From Ruminococcus sp. UBA4240 (GTDB lineage Bacteria > Bacillota > Clostridia > Oscillospirales > Ruminococcaceae): a stretch of 16,997 bases of DNA. The notes beneath the pieces are model-generated. The model had not been told where the DNA came from. It made no database searches and saw only the letters and a list, made by a program, of their open reading frames with translations. This document shows positions 7,783-14,263 of this stretch, one piece after another. The DNA lies in contig DGXE01000024.1 of NCBI GenBank assembly GCA_002395525.1, positions 1 to 16,997 of the forward strand, written 5' to 3'. The position numbers and the translations under genes are program-made. Position 1 is the first letter of the stretch, and each line of letters begins with the position of its first letter.

Positions 7783-9069
7783 TCAGCTCTGCATTATCCC
7801 AAGTATGGTAAGGGCTGTCTTGTCAGAGCCCTCTGCCAGCTTTACTTCCACGGTGTGGTGCTCGGTCTCCTTGTTGATGAGCACCTGCTGTGTCTCACCA
7901 TAGGTGCCCCAGCCCCCTGTGAAGTCGGCATCAAGGGTGCCCTTGCGCTCCCCGTCGATGTACACGTCGTACTTGCCGCCCTTGCCGCTGGTGGTCTTCA
8001 CATAGAAAAAGCCCAGGCACTTGCAGTCGGTCTCGAATTTAAGGTAGCCCTCATCCTCGGTGACAAAGTTATCCGGGAACAGGGAGGGGTATACTCCGTT
8101 GCCTGCCTTCTCAAAGCCTGTCATCTCTACAGGCTCGATGTCATCGGAGCCCAGCATCACCGCATCGGCATAGTAGTCTGCGGTGTAGGCGGGGGTGTCA
8201 AAGGAAAGGTCGGAGGTGTCTATGCTGTCACGCTCATCATATACGCTGTCCAGGTAGCGGGACAGAAGCTGCCCTATCAGGCTGTGCCCCTCGTCGTTGG
8301 GGTGTATGTTGTCCGGTGAGATTGCCTTCCAGTCAAGGGTGCCCGCTGCCACCTCGGGATATACTATCTCACGGTAGGAAAGGCTGGGCAGGTCATAGGC
8401 ACGGCCTATCTCCAGATGTGTTTCCTGTAAGCTTGTGCCGTTCTCCTGTGTGGTGAAGAGGAGTATCACCGCAGGCTGTGAGGGGGCGTTCAGGATCTTC
8501 CTCACAAGGCTGTCGTAGGAATACTTGTTCATGAGCCTGTCCCCGTCATTGACGGAAAACTCCACTATGACCACATCAGGTTCATATGCTAAAAGCTGGG
8601 GCTCCACACGGTGTACTCCCAAGTAGGAATTGGTGCCGCCAATGCCCGCATTTACAAATTCCACCTCGGTGGAGGGGAATTTTTCCTTCCAGTATTTATA
8701 GAAAAGGCTCGCATAGCAGTTGTCGGGGTTGGAGGCAAGGCTGCCCTGGGTGATGGAGCCGCCAATGGTGCCCACGGTTATCTTTTCGCCGTTCTCAGCC
8801 CTTTTCATAACCGATGCAAGGCGTGCCTTGTTGCCCTCGTTGAGCAGTGCCCTCTGATACATGGCGTCCGTAAGTCCTGCGGAAAGATCCACAGGCTCTG
8901 TGGGCACAGCCTGTGTGGTGATGCTCACCTTGGTGCCCTCCTCAGCGGGAGCAGTGGTCTCGGCAGCAGGTGCAGCGGTGTCGGCGGCAGTGTCAGCCGG
9001 GGCAGATGTGGTGCCGCAGGCGCAGAGCATAAGGCACAAAGCGGCTATGGCAATTGATCTCTTGTTCAT
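7783..9069 (-). CDS. SGNH/GDSL-type esterase lipoprotein
   Basis: This is a surface-anchored SGNH hydrolase, probably a carbohydrate or envelope-polymer esterase. The signal peptide ends in lipobox LCAC (Cys18), followed by an Ala/Thr/Pro-rich spacer to about residue 60. The four catalytic blocks are visible: GGSITQG with Ser105, AGIGGTNS with the oxyanion glycine, EFSVNDGD with Asn174, and DNIHPNDEGH with Asp253 and His256. Block I reads GGSI rather than GDSL, as in several acetylxylan and peptidoglycan or glycan esterases. After about residue 285 comes a beta-rich C-terminal domain (FVTEDEGYLKFETDCKCLGF ... HHTVEVKL) that looks like an accessory or jelly-roll module. The ATG has an AAGGAG site 7 bp upstream and is the first gene after the promoter at 9132-9160. 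The acyl substrate cannot be read from the sequence. Confidence 0.88.
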   Translation of the reverse strand: MNKRSIAIAALCLMLCACGTTSAPADTAADTAAPAAETTAPAEEGTKVSITTQAVPTEPVDLSAGLTDAMYQRALLNEGNKARLASVMKRAENGEKITVGTIGGSITQGSLASNPDNCYASLFYKYWKEKFPSTEVEFVNAGIGGTNSYLGVHRVEPQLLAYEPDVVIVEFSVNDGDRLMNKYSYDSLVRKILNAPSQPAVILLFTTQENGTSLQETHLEIGRAYDLPSLSYREIVYPEVAAGTLDWKAISPDNIHPNDEGHSLIGQLLSRYLDSVYDERDSIDTSDLSFDTPAYTADYYADAVMLGSDDIEPVEMTGFEKAGNGVYPSLFPDNFVTEDEGYLKFETDCKCLGFFYVKTTSGKGGKYDVYIDGERKGTLDADFTGGWGTYGETQQVLINKETEHHTVEVKLAEGSDKTALTILGIMQS

Positions 9070-9131
9070 TATTGTTCTCCTTGATCTATAAAAGAATGTA
9101 CGTTTTGGATCTTTGTCAGATACTTAATGAC

Positions 9132-9160
9132 AGTATATCACTTTTTGGTCATGTAGTCAA
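9132..9160 (-). promoter_or_regulatory. Sigma-70-type promoter for the SGNH-to-guaA gene run
   Basis: On the minus strand there is a TTGACT -35 box (9155-9160), a 17-bp spacer and a TATACT -10 box (9132-9137). Transcription would start near 9125, giving a leader of about 55 nt before the SGNH start codon at 9069. The -35 box begins only about 8 bp past the U-tract of the secF terminator, so one transcription unit ends where the next begins. Prediction from sequence only. Confidence 0.82.
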
Positions 9161-9168
9161 TGGTTTTG

Positions 9169-9206
9169 AAAAAAAGTAACTCCCCGAATAAAACATCGGG
9201 GAGTTA
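9169..9206 (-). terminator. Rho-independent terminator of secD-secF
   Basis: An 11-bp perfect stem (arms 9177-9187 and 9196-9206, TAACTCCCCGA with its complement) closes an 8-nt loop. On the minus strand it is followed after one base by seven T residues (9169-9175). It lies 20 bp after the secF stop codon, in the correct orientation. Confidence 0.92.
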
Positions 9207-9225
9207 AGGCTTTTGTAATACAATA

Positions 9226-10200
9226 TTAGTTTGCAGGTGCTGCCTCGGCAGTCTTGCCGCCGCCCTTTTTGCCCACCTTTTCCTCAAGGAATACCCAGAG
9301 GGGAGCTGCAAGGCACAGGGATGAGTATGTGCCCACAACAAGGCCTACGGTCATAGGAAGGGAGAAGGAGATGATGGAATCCACACCGTATACGATGGCT
9401 ACCACGGTAACTACGAGCATTGCCATAACGGTGGTGATGGAGGTGTTGAGGGAGCGCACAAAGGACTGATTGATGGAGAAGTCCGTCAGATCTCTCAGGG
9501 AAAGGCTTTCCTTGTAGAGCATCTTGTTCTCTCTGATACGGTCGTAGATAACGATGGTATCGTTGATGGAATAACCTAAAATGGTGAGTATTACCGCCAT
9601 GAAGTTAGCATCTATCTCCATGCCGCATACCACGAAGAAGCCGTATACTATGATGCAGTCGTGGAGAAGTGCGATAATGGCGCATATGCCCGCAAGCCAG
9701 CCCCCTATGTTCTTAAAGCGCACGGCAATGTAGAGGATAAGCACCACAGCCGCCAGTACAACGGCAAGAAGGCATTTCTTGAAGAATTCGGAGCCGGCTG
9801 AGGGGGATACGTCCGTGGATTCCAGCAGCTCCAGCTCATTTGCGGCATACTTTTCGGAAAGGGCTGCGGAAAGCTCTGCCTGCAGGTCTGCGGTAAGGCC
9901 GGAGTTTGACAGGAAGGTGAGCTGGATGTTGTTTCGCTTTGTGTTGAAGTCTGTACCTGTGGTCACATCCAGGCCTATGCCCCCGAGGGCCTCGGAGGCT
10001 GCCGCCTTGAATTCGTTGGCATCAATGTCTCCGCTGTACAGGTAGGTTATGATGGTACCGCCCTTGAACTGTATGTCAAGCTTGGCGCCGAATATGAACG
10101 TGGAAAGGATGGAGAATATTACCAGTGCCGCAGAGAGTATAAAGTATACTTTGCGGTTCTTCATAAATCCGAAGTGGAATTTTGTTTCAGGCAGCTTCAT
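9226..10200 (-). CDS. secF: Protein translocase subunit SecF
   Basis: SecF works with SecD as an RND-type accessory of the SecYEG channel, using the ion gradient to pull exported proteins out on the outer side. The 324 residues contain a first membrane helix (about 18-38), the family block KLDIQFKGGTIITY (40-53), an outside domain to about residue 135, and five further helices. The diagnostic GYSINDTIVIYDRIREN is at residues 209-225. The length is normal for a stand-alone SecF. The ATG overlaps the secD stop codon by 4 bp (ATGA) and has a strong GGAGGT site 8 bp upstream inside secD. The C-terminal tail is short and basic followed by Ala-rich residues. The gene is followed by a strong terminator. 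SecDF is fused in Bacillus; separate genes fit a clostridial genome. Confidence 0.97.
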   Translation of the reverse strand: MKLPETKFHFGFMKNRKVYFILSAALVIFSILSTFIFGAKLDIQFKGGTIITYLYSGDIDANEFKAAASEALGGIGLDVTTGTDFNTKRNNIQLTFLSNSGLTADLQAELSAALSEKYAANELELLESTDVSPSAGSEFFKKCLLAVVLAAVVLILYIAVRFKNIGGWLAGICAIIALLHDCIIVYGFFVVCGMEIDANFMAVILTILGYSINDTIVIYDRIRENKMLYKESLSLRDLTDFSINQSFVRSLNTSITTVMAMLVVTVVAIVYGVDSIISFSLPMTVGLVVGTYSSLCLAAPLWVFLEEKVGKKGGGKTAEAAPAN

Positions 10201-11609
10201 TTCTTTGCACCTCCGTAAAGACGGGGACTGCGAAGCCCCTTAAAGCGTGACAGGGACATGGTCATGAGCCTTGCGCAGAGCACCCCGAAGAAGAGGTTGA
10301 GCACCGTACCTGTCATGAGGGTGTAGCCGAAGGAGTAGATGGTACCCGCAGTGGTAGGACCGAACATGAAGAACGCAAAGCTCAGAAGCTTTGCCCACAG
10401 GCTGTCGGTGGTGCCGAATGCGCCCATGAGGATGATGGCAACGAGTATCATGGTAACGTTTCCGTCCAGAATGGCGGAGAATGCTCTCTTGTAGCCGCTC
10501 TGGAGTGCGCCGTCAAGGGTCTTGCCAACAGCAAGCTCTTCCTTTATGCGCTCTGCGGTGATAACGTTTGCGTCAACGCCCATACCTACCGCAAGGATGA
10601 TACCTGCGATACCCGGTATGGTGAGTATGCTCGAATCGGCAAAGCCAAGGTACCCGCTGACAAAGGCAAGAGTGCCTGCAACCTGTCCCACAAGGCACAG
10701 CACAGCAACAAAGCCCGGCAGACGGTATACTATGAGCATGAACACTGCAATTGCACAGAATGCGATGATCCCTGCCAGCACCATGGCCTCCAGAGCGCCT
10801 GCGCCCAGTGAGGGAGATATGGTGGAGAAGGAGGAGGTCACCAGCTTGAAGGGCAGTGCGCCGGAATTTATCTGGTCAGCCAGCTTCTTGGAGCTTTCCG
10901 CATCGAAGTTTCCGCTTATGGTGGCATTGCCGTCGGTGATGACCGCATTTACGGTGGGGGCAGAGATGCAGGTGTCATCCATCCATATGGAGATGGTGCC
11001 GTTTTCCGCATACAGGCGGGAGGTAGCATCGGCGAATTTCTGCTTGCCTGCATCGTCAAGGCGCAGTGCAACCAGCCACTCTGTGCCGCTGCCGTCACTG
11101 GTGTGGGTGTCGTAGTAGGCATATGCCTCGGCAACGTCCGCACCCTCCAGGATGATGTTCTCTGCGGTTATGCCGGAGGGGGCGCCTGTGGCATCCGTCT
11201 CGTATCCTTCACGGAATGTGAGGCGGGCAGTCTCGCCCAGCTCCTTTACAGCAGCCTCGGGATCGAAGTTGGCCTCGTTCTCCTTCCAGGGGAAGCGGAC
11301 GATGATGCGGTCGGTGTTGTAGTCGATATATGTTTCGTAATCGGTGATGGACAGGGACACCATTCTCTGCACGATGACCTCTTTTGCGGCATCGAGCTGC
11401 TCGTTAGTGGCGTCAAAGCCCTCGGGAGGAGTAAAGGTGACATCAACGCCGCCCTTTATGTCTATGCCGAAGCGGATGTCCTCCACACCCTTGATGTAAA
11501 CCGTCTTGTTGTCACCATAGTAATAGCTGAAGCCTGCCACCACTGAATAGGCAAAAAGCAGTATCAGCAAAGCCACGATGAAAAAGACGGGCTTTCCGAC
11601 CCTCTTCAC
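10197..11609 (-). CDS. secD: Protein translocase subunit SecD
   Basis: SecD is the larger partner of SecF in the Sec export machinery. Numbered from the GTG at 11609 (470 residues), it shows the first membrane helix at about 5-28, the D1 motif FGIDIKGGVDVTF at 47-59, a long extracellular region including ETARLTFRE and the P1 head, and the conserved GMGVDANVITAERIKEEL at 342-359 in the membrane half. The start is not certain. The open frame reaches a GTG at 11645, but the -10 box of the promoter is at 11654-11659, so a transcript would begin at about 11647 and that start would have no leader or ribosome-binding site. The GTG at 11609 has GGAAGGA upstream (12 bp, rather long) and gives the short MKRVGKPVFF N-terminus usual in the family. 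Transcription is divergent from htrA. Confidence 0.95.
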   Translation of the reverse strand: MKRVGKPVFFIVALLILLFAYSVVAGFSYYYGDNKTVYIKGVEDIRFGIDIKGGVDVTFTPPEGFDATNEQLDAAKEVIVQRMVSLSITDYETYIDYNTDRIIVRFPWKENEANFDPEAAVKELGETARLTFREGYETDATGAPSGITAENIILEGADVAEAYAYYDTHTSDGSGTEWLVALRLDDAGKQKFADATSRLYAENGTISIWMDDTCISAPTVNAVITDGNATISGNFDAESSKKLADQINSGALPFKLVTSSFSTISPSLGAGALEAMVLAGIIAFCAIAVFMLIVYRLPGFVAVLCLVGQVAGTLAFVSGYLGFADSSILTIPGIAGIILAVGMGVDANVITAERIKEELAVGKTLDGALQSGYKRAFSAILDGNVTMILVAIILMGAFGTTDSLWAKLLSFAFFMFGPTTAGTIYSFGYTLMTGTVLNLFFGVLCARLMTMSLSRFKGLRSPRLYGGAKK

Positions 11610-11653
11610 GTTGTTTATCAGTCCTTCCGAAAATGATTTTAACACATTTTGAT

Positions 11654-11682
11654 ATTATACCATTATTATGCGCCGCTGTCAA
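11654..11682 (-). promoter_or_regulatory. Consensus sigma-70-type promoter of secD-secF
   Basis: The minus strand reads TTGACA (11677-11682), 17 bp, then TATAAT (11654-11659): both hexamers are perfect consensus at optimal spacing. Transcription would start near 11647, which bears on the choice of secD start codon. Confidence 0.9.
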
Positions 11683-11726
11683 TAGGCTATATAACAAAAA
11701 ATACCCCGGAAAACTGCGTTACCTTT

Positions 11727-11782
11727 AAGTAATAGGTGATAAGTAACAGGTAATAGCTAATAGTGAATAATGAATAGGTTGG
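11727..11782 (+). repeat. Degenerate heptamer array, left arm (consensus ARGTAAT)
   Basis: Read in steps of seven from 11727 the sequence is AAGTAAT, AGGTGAT, AAGTAAC, AGGTAAT, AGCTAAT, AGTGAAT, AATGAAT and a decayed AGGTTGG. Seven successive units agree with ARGTAAT at four or more of seven positions. The array lies between the secD promoter and the palindromic core. A closely similar string (complement AAGTAAT-AGGTAAT-AAGTAAA) occurs at 16173-16193. Confidence 0.8.
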
Positions 11783-11823
11783 TGACGATGAGATACTTGC
11801 TTTTTACCTCTTTGCTGCTCTTT

Positions 11824-11840
11824 CTTTTTTGCAAAAGCGC
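11824..11840 (+). repeat. Palindromic core shared with 16115-16131
   Basis: The 17-bp string CTTTTTTGCAAAAGCGC contains the inverted repeat CTTTT/AAAAG. It is matched at 15 of 17 positions by CTTTTCCGCAAAAGCGC at 16115-16131. It lies 41 bp after the left heptamer array and 43 bp before the right one, so it sits at the centre of the element. Confidence 0.65.
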
Positions 11841-11883
11841 TGCCTTAGCAGCAGCAGCGGCTGTGCGGTCAGCTTCAGAACAT

Positions 11884-11918
11884 CTTGCTTCTTGCCTCTT
11901 GTTTCCTGCTTCTTTTAT
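11884..11918 (+). repeat. Degenerate heptamer array, right arm (consensus CTTGCTT)
   Basis: In steps of seven from 11884 the sequence is CTTGCTT, CTTGCCT, CTTGTTT, CCTGCTT and a decayed CTTTTAT. The complement (AAGCAAG) resembles the left array's AAGTAAT, so the two arms are roughly inverted; in RNA, AAGUAA could pair with UUGCUU using one G-U wobble. The right array begins 43 bp after the palindromic core. Confidence 0.72.
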
Positions 11919-11944
11919 GGAGCTTTCAATCCAATATCACACTG

Positions 11945-11972
11945 TTTTCACAATAGGGGGTTATTATATACT
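11945..11972 (+). promoter_or_regulatory. Possible htrA promoter
   Basis: A TATACT box (11967-11972) lies 16 bp after TTTTCA (11945-11950). The -10 is good and the -35 weak. Transcription from here would give a leader of about 75 nt before the htrA start codon. It is the best candidate in the region but only moderately convincing. Confidence 0.4.
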
Positions 11973-12012
11973 CACAAACAAAAGAAAGGCCCCATGCGGG
12001 GACAGCAGAACG

Positions 12013-12043
12013 GGAGCGTTACAGCTCCTTTTCAAAGGGAAGG
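12013..12043 (+). promoter_or_regulatory. Competing hairpins over the htrA ribosome-binding site
   Basis: GGAGC (12013-12017) can pair with GCTCC (12024-12028) around a 6-nt loop and is followed by TTTT. The same CCTTT (12027-12031) can instead pair with AAAGG (12034-12038), which overlaps the GGGAAGG ribosome-binding site (12037-12043). The two structures exclude each other. The stems are short, so a regulatory role is only a possibility. Confidence 0.3.
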
Positions 12044-12052
12044 CGAAAAGTT

Positions 12053-13402
12053 ATGTATGAGAATAATTACAACTACATTGATGTGCCCGAGGAAAAGAAA
12101 AAGAGATCGGGCGCAGGCAGGACGGTAGCGGTCATACTGGCGGCGGCTCTTGCAGGCGGTGCGGCAGGCTATGGAGGTTCTTACCTTGCAAACCGCACAC
12201 AGGCGGTGCCCGCAGTTGAGCAGACAGCGGCAGCGGAGGAAGACACATCCTCCTCCGGGGATGCGGCTCCTGCGGCGGCGGCGACCTCCTCTCCGGTAGA
12301 CCTTATACATACAGGCAGCACCTCTTCCGAGGGGGAGCTTACCACACAGCAGATAGTAAAGAAGGTATCACCCTCCGTTGTTATCGTCCGTGCTGAATAC
12401 AACAACGGAAACGGCGGCACAGGCACGGGCATAATCCTGAGCAAGGACGGATATATCATCACCAACGCCCACGTAGTACAGACCCAGGCGCAGGAATACG
12501 TAAACGGCAATGATGGCTACAATCCCTTCGGCGATTACGGCAACAACGGCGGCTACGGCGATATATTCAGCTACTTCTTCGGGGGCGGCAGCTACAAGAC
12601 CGTGACAAAGCAGGCTGACAAGGTGACCATATTCCTTAATGCCGAGGATGAGACAGGCCACGAGGCAGAGATAATAGGCCTTGACACCAACTCCGACATT
12701 GCGGTGCTCAAGATCGATGCCACAGATGTTGACCTCACTCCTGCGGAGATAGGCAGTTCCGACGACCTTGAAATGGGAGATACAGCCATAGTTATAGGCT
12801 ATCCTCTGGGACTGGGGCTTTCCACCTCACAGGGCATAGTATCCGGCCTTAACCGCACCCTTGATATGGAGCTTTCAGTAGGGGGCAGCGCCTCCATGAC
12901 CCTTATCCAGACGGATGCGGCAATAAATGCGGGCAACTCCGGCGGCCCTCTGGTAAACTCCAGGGGACAGGTAGTGGGCATAACCTCATCGAAGCTCTCC
13001 TCCACATCCATTGAGGGCGTATGCTTTGCAATACCTATCACCGACATCATGCCTATCATAAGCCAGCTTATGAACAACGGCTATGTCGCAACTCCTCAGC
13101 TTGGCATCACAGGTGCCAACGTGAACAAGGCAGTTGCAAGATACTACGGGCTCCCTGTTGACAAGGGCGTTATGGTAGTGACCGTCAACGAGGGCGGCGC
13201 CGCAGAGGCTGCGGGCATATGCGCAGGTGATGTCATAGTAGCGGCTGACGGCAAGGATGTATCCTCTATGGAGGAACTTACCGAGATAAAGGGCACACAT
13301 CAGGCAGGGGACACCATGGAGATAACTCTTGCCCGTGCTGACGGCAATGAGACCGTACAGGTAGTGCTTGGAGAGGGCAGCGAGCCCGAACAGGAAAACT
13401 GA
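12053..13402 (+). CDS. htrA: HtrA/DegP-type membrane-anchored serine protease with PDZ domain
   Basis: This is a trypsin-like S1C quality-control protease acting outside the membrane on misfolded exported proteins. The 449 residues are arranged as a basic cytoplasmic N-terminus (EEKKKRSGAGR), one membrane anchor (about 23-45), an Ala/Thr/Ser-rich spacer (to about 95), the protease domain and one PDZ domain (about 350-440). The catalytic triad is His140 in TNAHVV, Asp215 in SDIAVLK and Ser296 in GNSGGPL. After the catalytic histidine is an insertion at about 150-181 rich in Gly, Asn, Tyr and Phe (YNPFGDYGNNGGYGDIF), in the position of the LA regulatory loop. The ATG at 12053 has GGGAAGG 9 bp upstream. 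It is the only plus-strand gene in the window, divergent from secDF, and ends at a strong terminator. Its position beside secDF fits a role in export stress. Confidence 0.95.
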   Translation: MYENNYNYIDVPEEKKKRSGAGRTVAVILAAALAGGAAGYGGSYLANRTQAVPAVEQTAAAEEDTSSSGDAAPAAAATSSPVDLIHTGSTSSEGELTTQQIVKKVSPSVVIVRAEYNNGNGGTGTGIILSKDGYIITNAHVVQTQAQEYVNGNDGYNPFGDYGNNGGYGDIFSYFFGGGSYKTVTKQADKVTIFLNAEDETGHEAEIIGLDTNSDIAVLKIDATDVDLTPAEIGSSDDLEMGDTAIVIGYPLGLGLSTSQGIVSGLNRTLDMELSVGGSASMTLIQTDAAINAGNSGGPLVNSRGQVVGITSSKLSSTSIEGVCFAIPITDIMPIISQLMNNGYVATPQLGITGANVNKAVARYYGLPVDKGVMVVTVNEGGAAEAAGICAGDVIVAADGKDVSSMEELTEIKGTHQAGDTMEITLARADGNETVQVVLGEGSEPEQEN

Positions 13403-13434
13403 TTATCCTCTTAGTATCATAAGAGCAAAAGACA

Positions 13435-13466
13435 GGCTCCGCACAAATGAGTGCGGAGCCTTTTTT
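13435..13466 (+). terminator. Rho-independent terminator of htrA (probably bidirectional)
   Basis: A perfect 10-bp stem, GGCTCCGCAC (13435-13444) with GTGCGGAGCC (13451-13460), closes a 6-nt loop and is followed by six T residues (13461-13466). It lies 32 bp after the htrA stop codon. The convergent traX-family gene ends at 13466; in that direction the hairpin is followed by the weaker TGTCTTTT, so the same stem probably ends both units. Confidence 0.93.
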
Positions 13467-14263
13467 CATATGAACACAAATGCTTTCAGGAAAGCAAGCA
13501 GATACAGGTGAACGGGGTAGAACACACGGTATATCCACCTGAACCCTTTGGGGATGCTGCCGTATTCCCCGTTGTACAGGACTATGACGGGTATCACAAA
13601 TACAGAGGCACATTCCGCATAGATGCCTGACAAAGCAGTCCTTATCAGTGCAAGCGGACCGTACCGGTGCCCGGAGAGCAGGCGGGGTATGATGCCGTAT
13701 TCAAGGCCGATAGAGATATAGTAGGTGAGGAACACACCGCACAGGGCGAGTACCCTTTTCCACAGCGGCTGTTCCCGGCAGCGCCCGAGATATATGCAAA
13801 GCCCTAACATCAGCACTATGCCGCTGCCGCCGTACCCCAGCCCCCAGAAGCTGTTGAAGAGAATGACTGCCCCCCATATTATCACCTTGGGGAATATCTT
13901 GTCGGTGGTGTCGGCGATGATGATCCCTGCCAGAAAGGTCACAAACTGGAGTATCTGGTTCTGGGAGCCTGTATACAGCCATGTGCCGTGGTCAACGAAG
14001 TTGTAGCCCAGCTCCGACACCGCTGCCAGTATGCACAGGGTGACAAAGTATCTTTTGAGCCTTTTGGGGTCGCCCTTGAGGTGCAGGTATGAATCTATGG
14101 CCATGAGAGCATACAGGGGGAAGGCAAGGCGCCCTATGGCACGCAGTATGTTTGGCAGTGAAAATGCCACTGCCGTGTGATCCATCGCCATAGTGACCAT
14201 GGCGATGATCTTGAGTGCAAAGCTGGAGATGCTCACGGAGGGCTTTTTAGCGGCTTCGGTCAT
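13466..14263 (-). CDS. TraX-family integral membrane protein
   Basis: The protein has about eight membrane segments and the TraX-family signature near its N-terminus: LKIIAMVTMAMDHTAVAF (residues 17-34, with the conserved Asp-His pair at 28-29) and RAIGRLAFPLYAL (41-53). F-plasmid TraX acetylates the pilin N-terminus, and the family is related to membrane acyltransferases. Chromosomal Firmicute members are common and uncharacterised. Nothing nearby belongs to a conjugation system, so a transfer role is not supported. The 265-residue length is normal for the family. Its ATG overlaps the hom stop codon as ATGA, so the two should be translationally coupled. It ends at the hairpin shared with htrA. 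The family call is firm; its function is unknown. Confidence 0.87.
   Translation of the reverse strand: MTEAAKKPSVSISSFALKIIAMVTMAMDHTAVAFSLPNILRAIGRLAFPLYALMAIDSYLHLKGDPKRLKRYFVTLCILAAVSELGYNFVDHGTWLYTGSQNQILQFVTFLAGIIIADTTDKIFPKVIIWGAVILFNSFWGLGYGGSGIVLMLGLCIYLGRCREQPLWKRVLALCGVFLTYYISIGLEYGIIPRLLSGHRYGPLALIRTALSGIYAECASVFVIPVIVLYNGEYGSIPKGFRWIYRVFYPVHLYLLAFLKAFVFI

Larger units (their letters stand above)
11683..12052. other. secD-htrA divergent intergenic region (repeat-bearing)
   Basis: This roughly 370-bp stretch has no believable gene. It holds, from left to right, a degenerate heptamer array (11727-11782), a palindromic core (11824-11840), a second heptamer array of opposite orientation (11884-11918), a possible htrA promoter (about 11945-11972) and a short structured htrA leader (about 11985-12040). 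The open frames that cross it on the plus strand are low-complexity translations of the repeats and have no family likeness. Confidence 0.75.

Noticed and set aside
11727..11918. CRISPR array or phage attachment site
   Set aside because: The repeat unit is 7 bp with no spacers, there is no cas gene, and no integrase or tRNA gene is nearby.
11770..12128. Plus-strand open frames across the secD-htrA gap (96 and 99 codons)
   Set aside because: They translate the heptamer repeats and the htrA leader; Ser/Leu/Cys-rich low-complexity products with no suitable ribosome-binding site, and both overlap the start of htrA.
13466..14263. Conjugation system suggested by the TraX match
   Set aside because: No other transfer gene is present and the surrounding genes are housekeeping; chromosomal TraX-family genes are common in Firmicutes.
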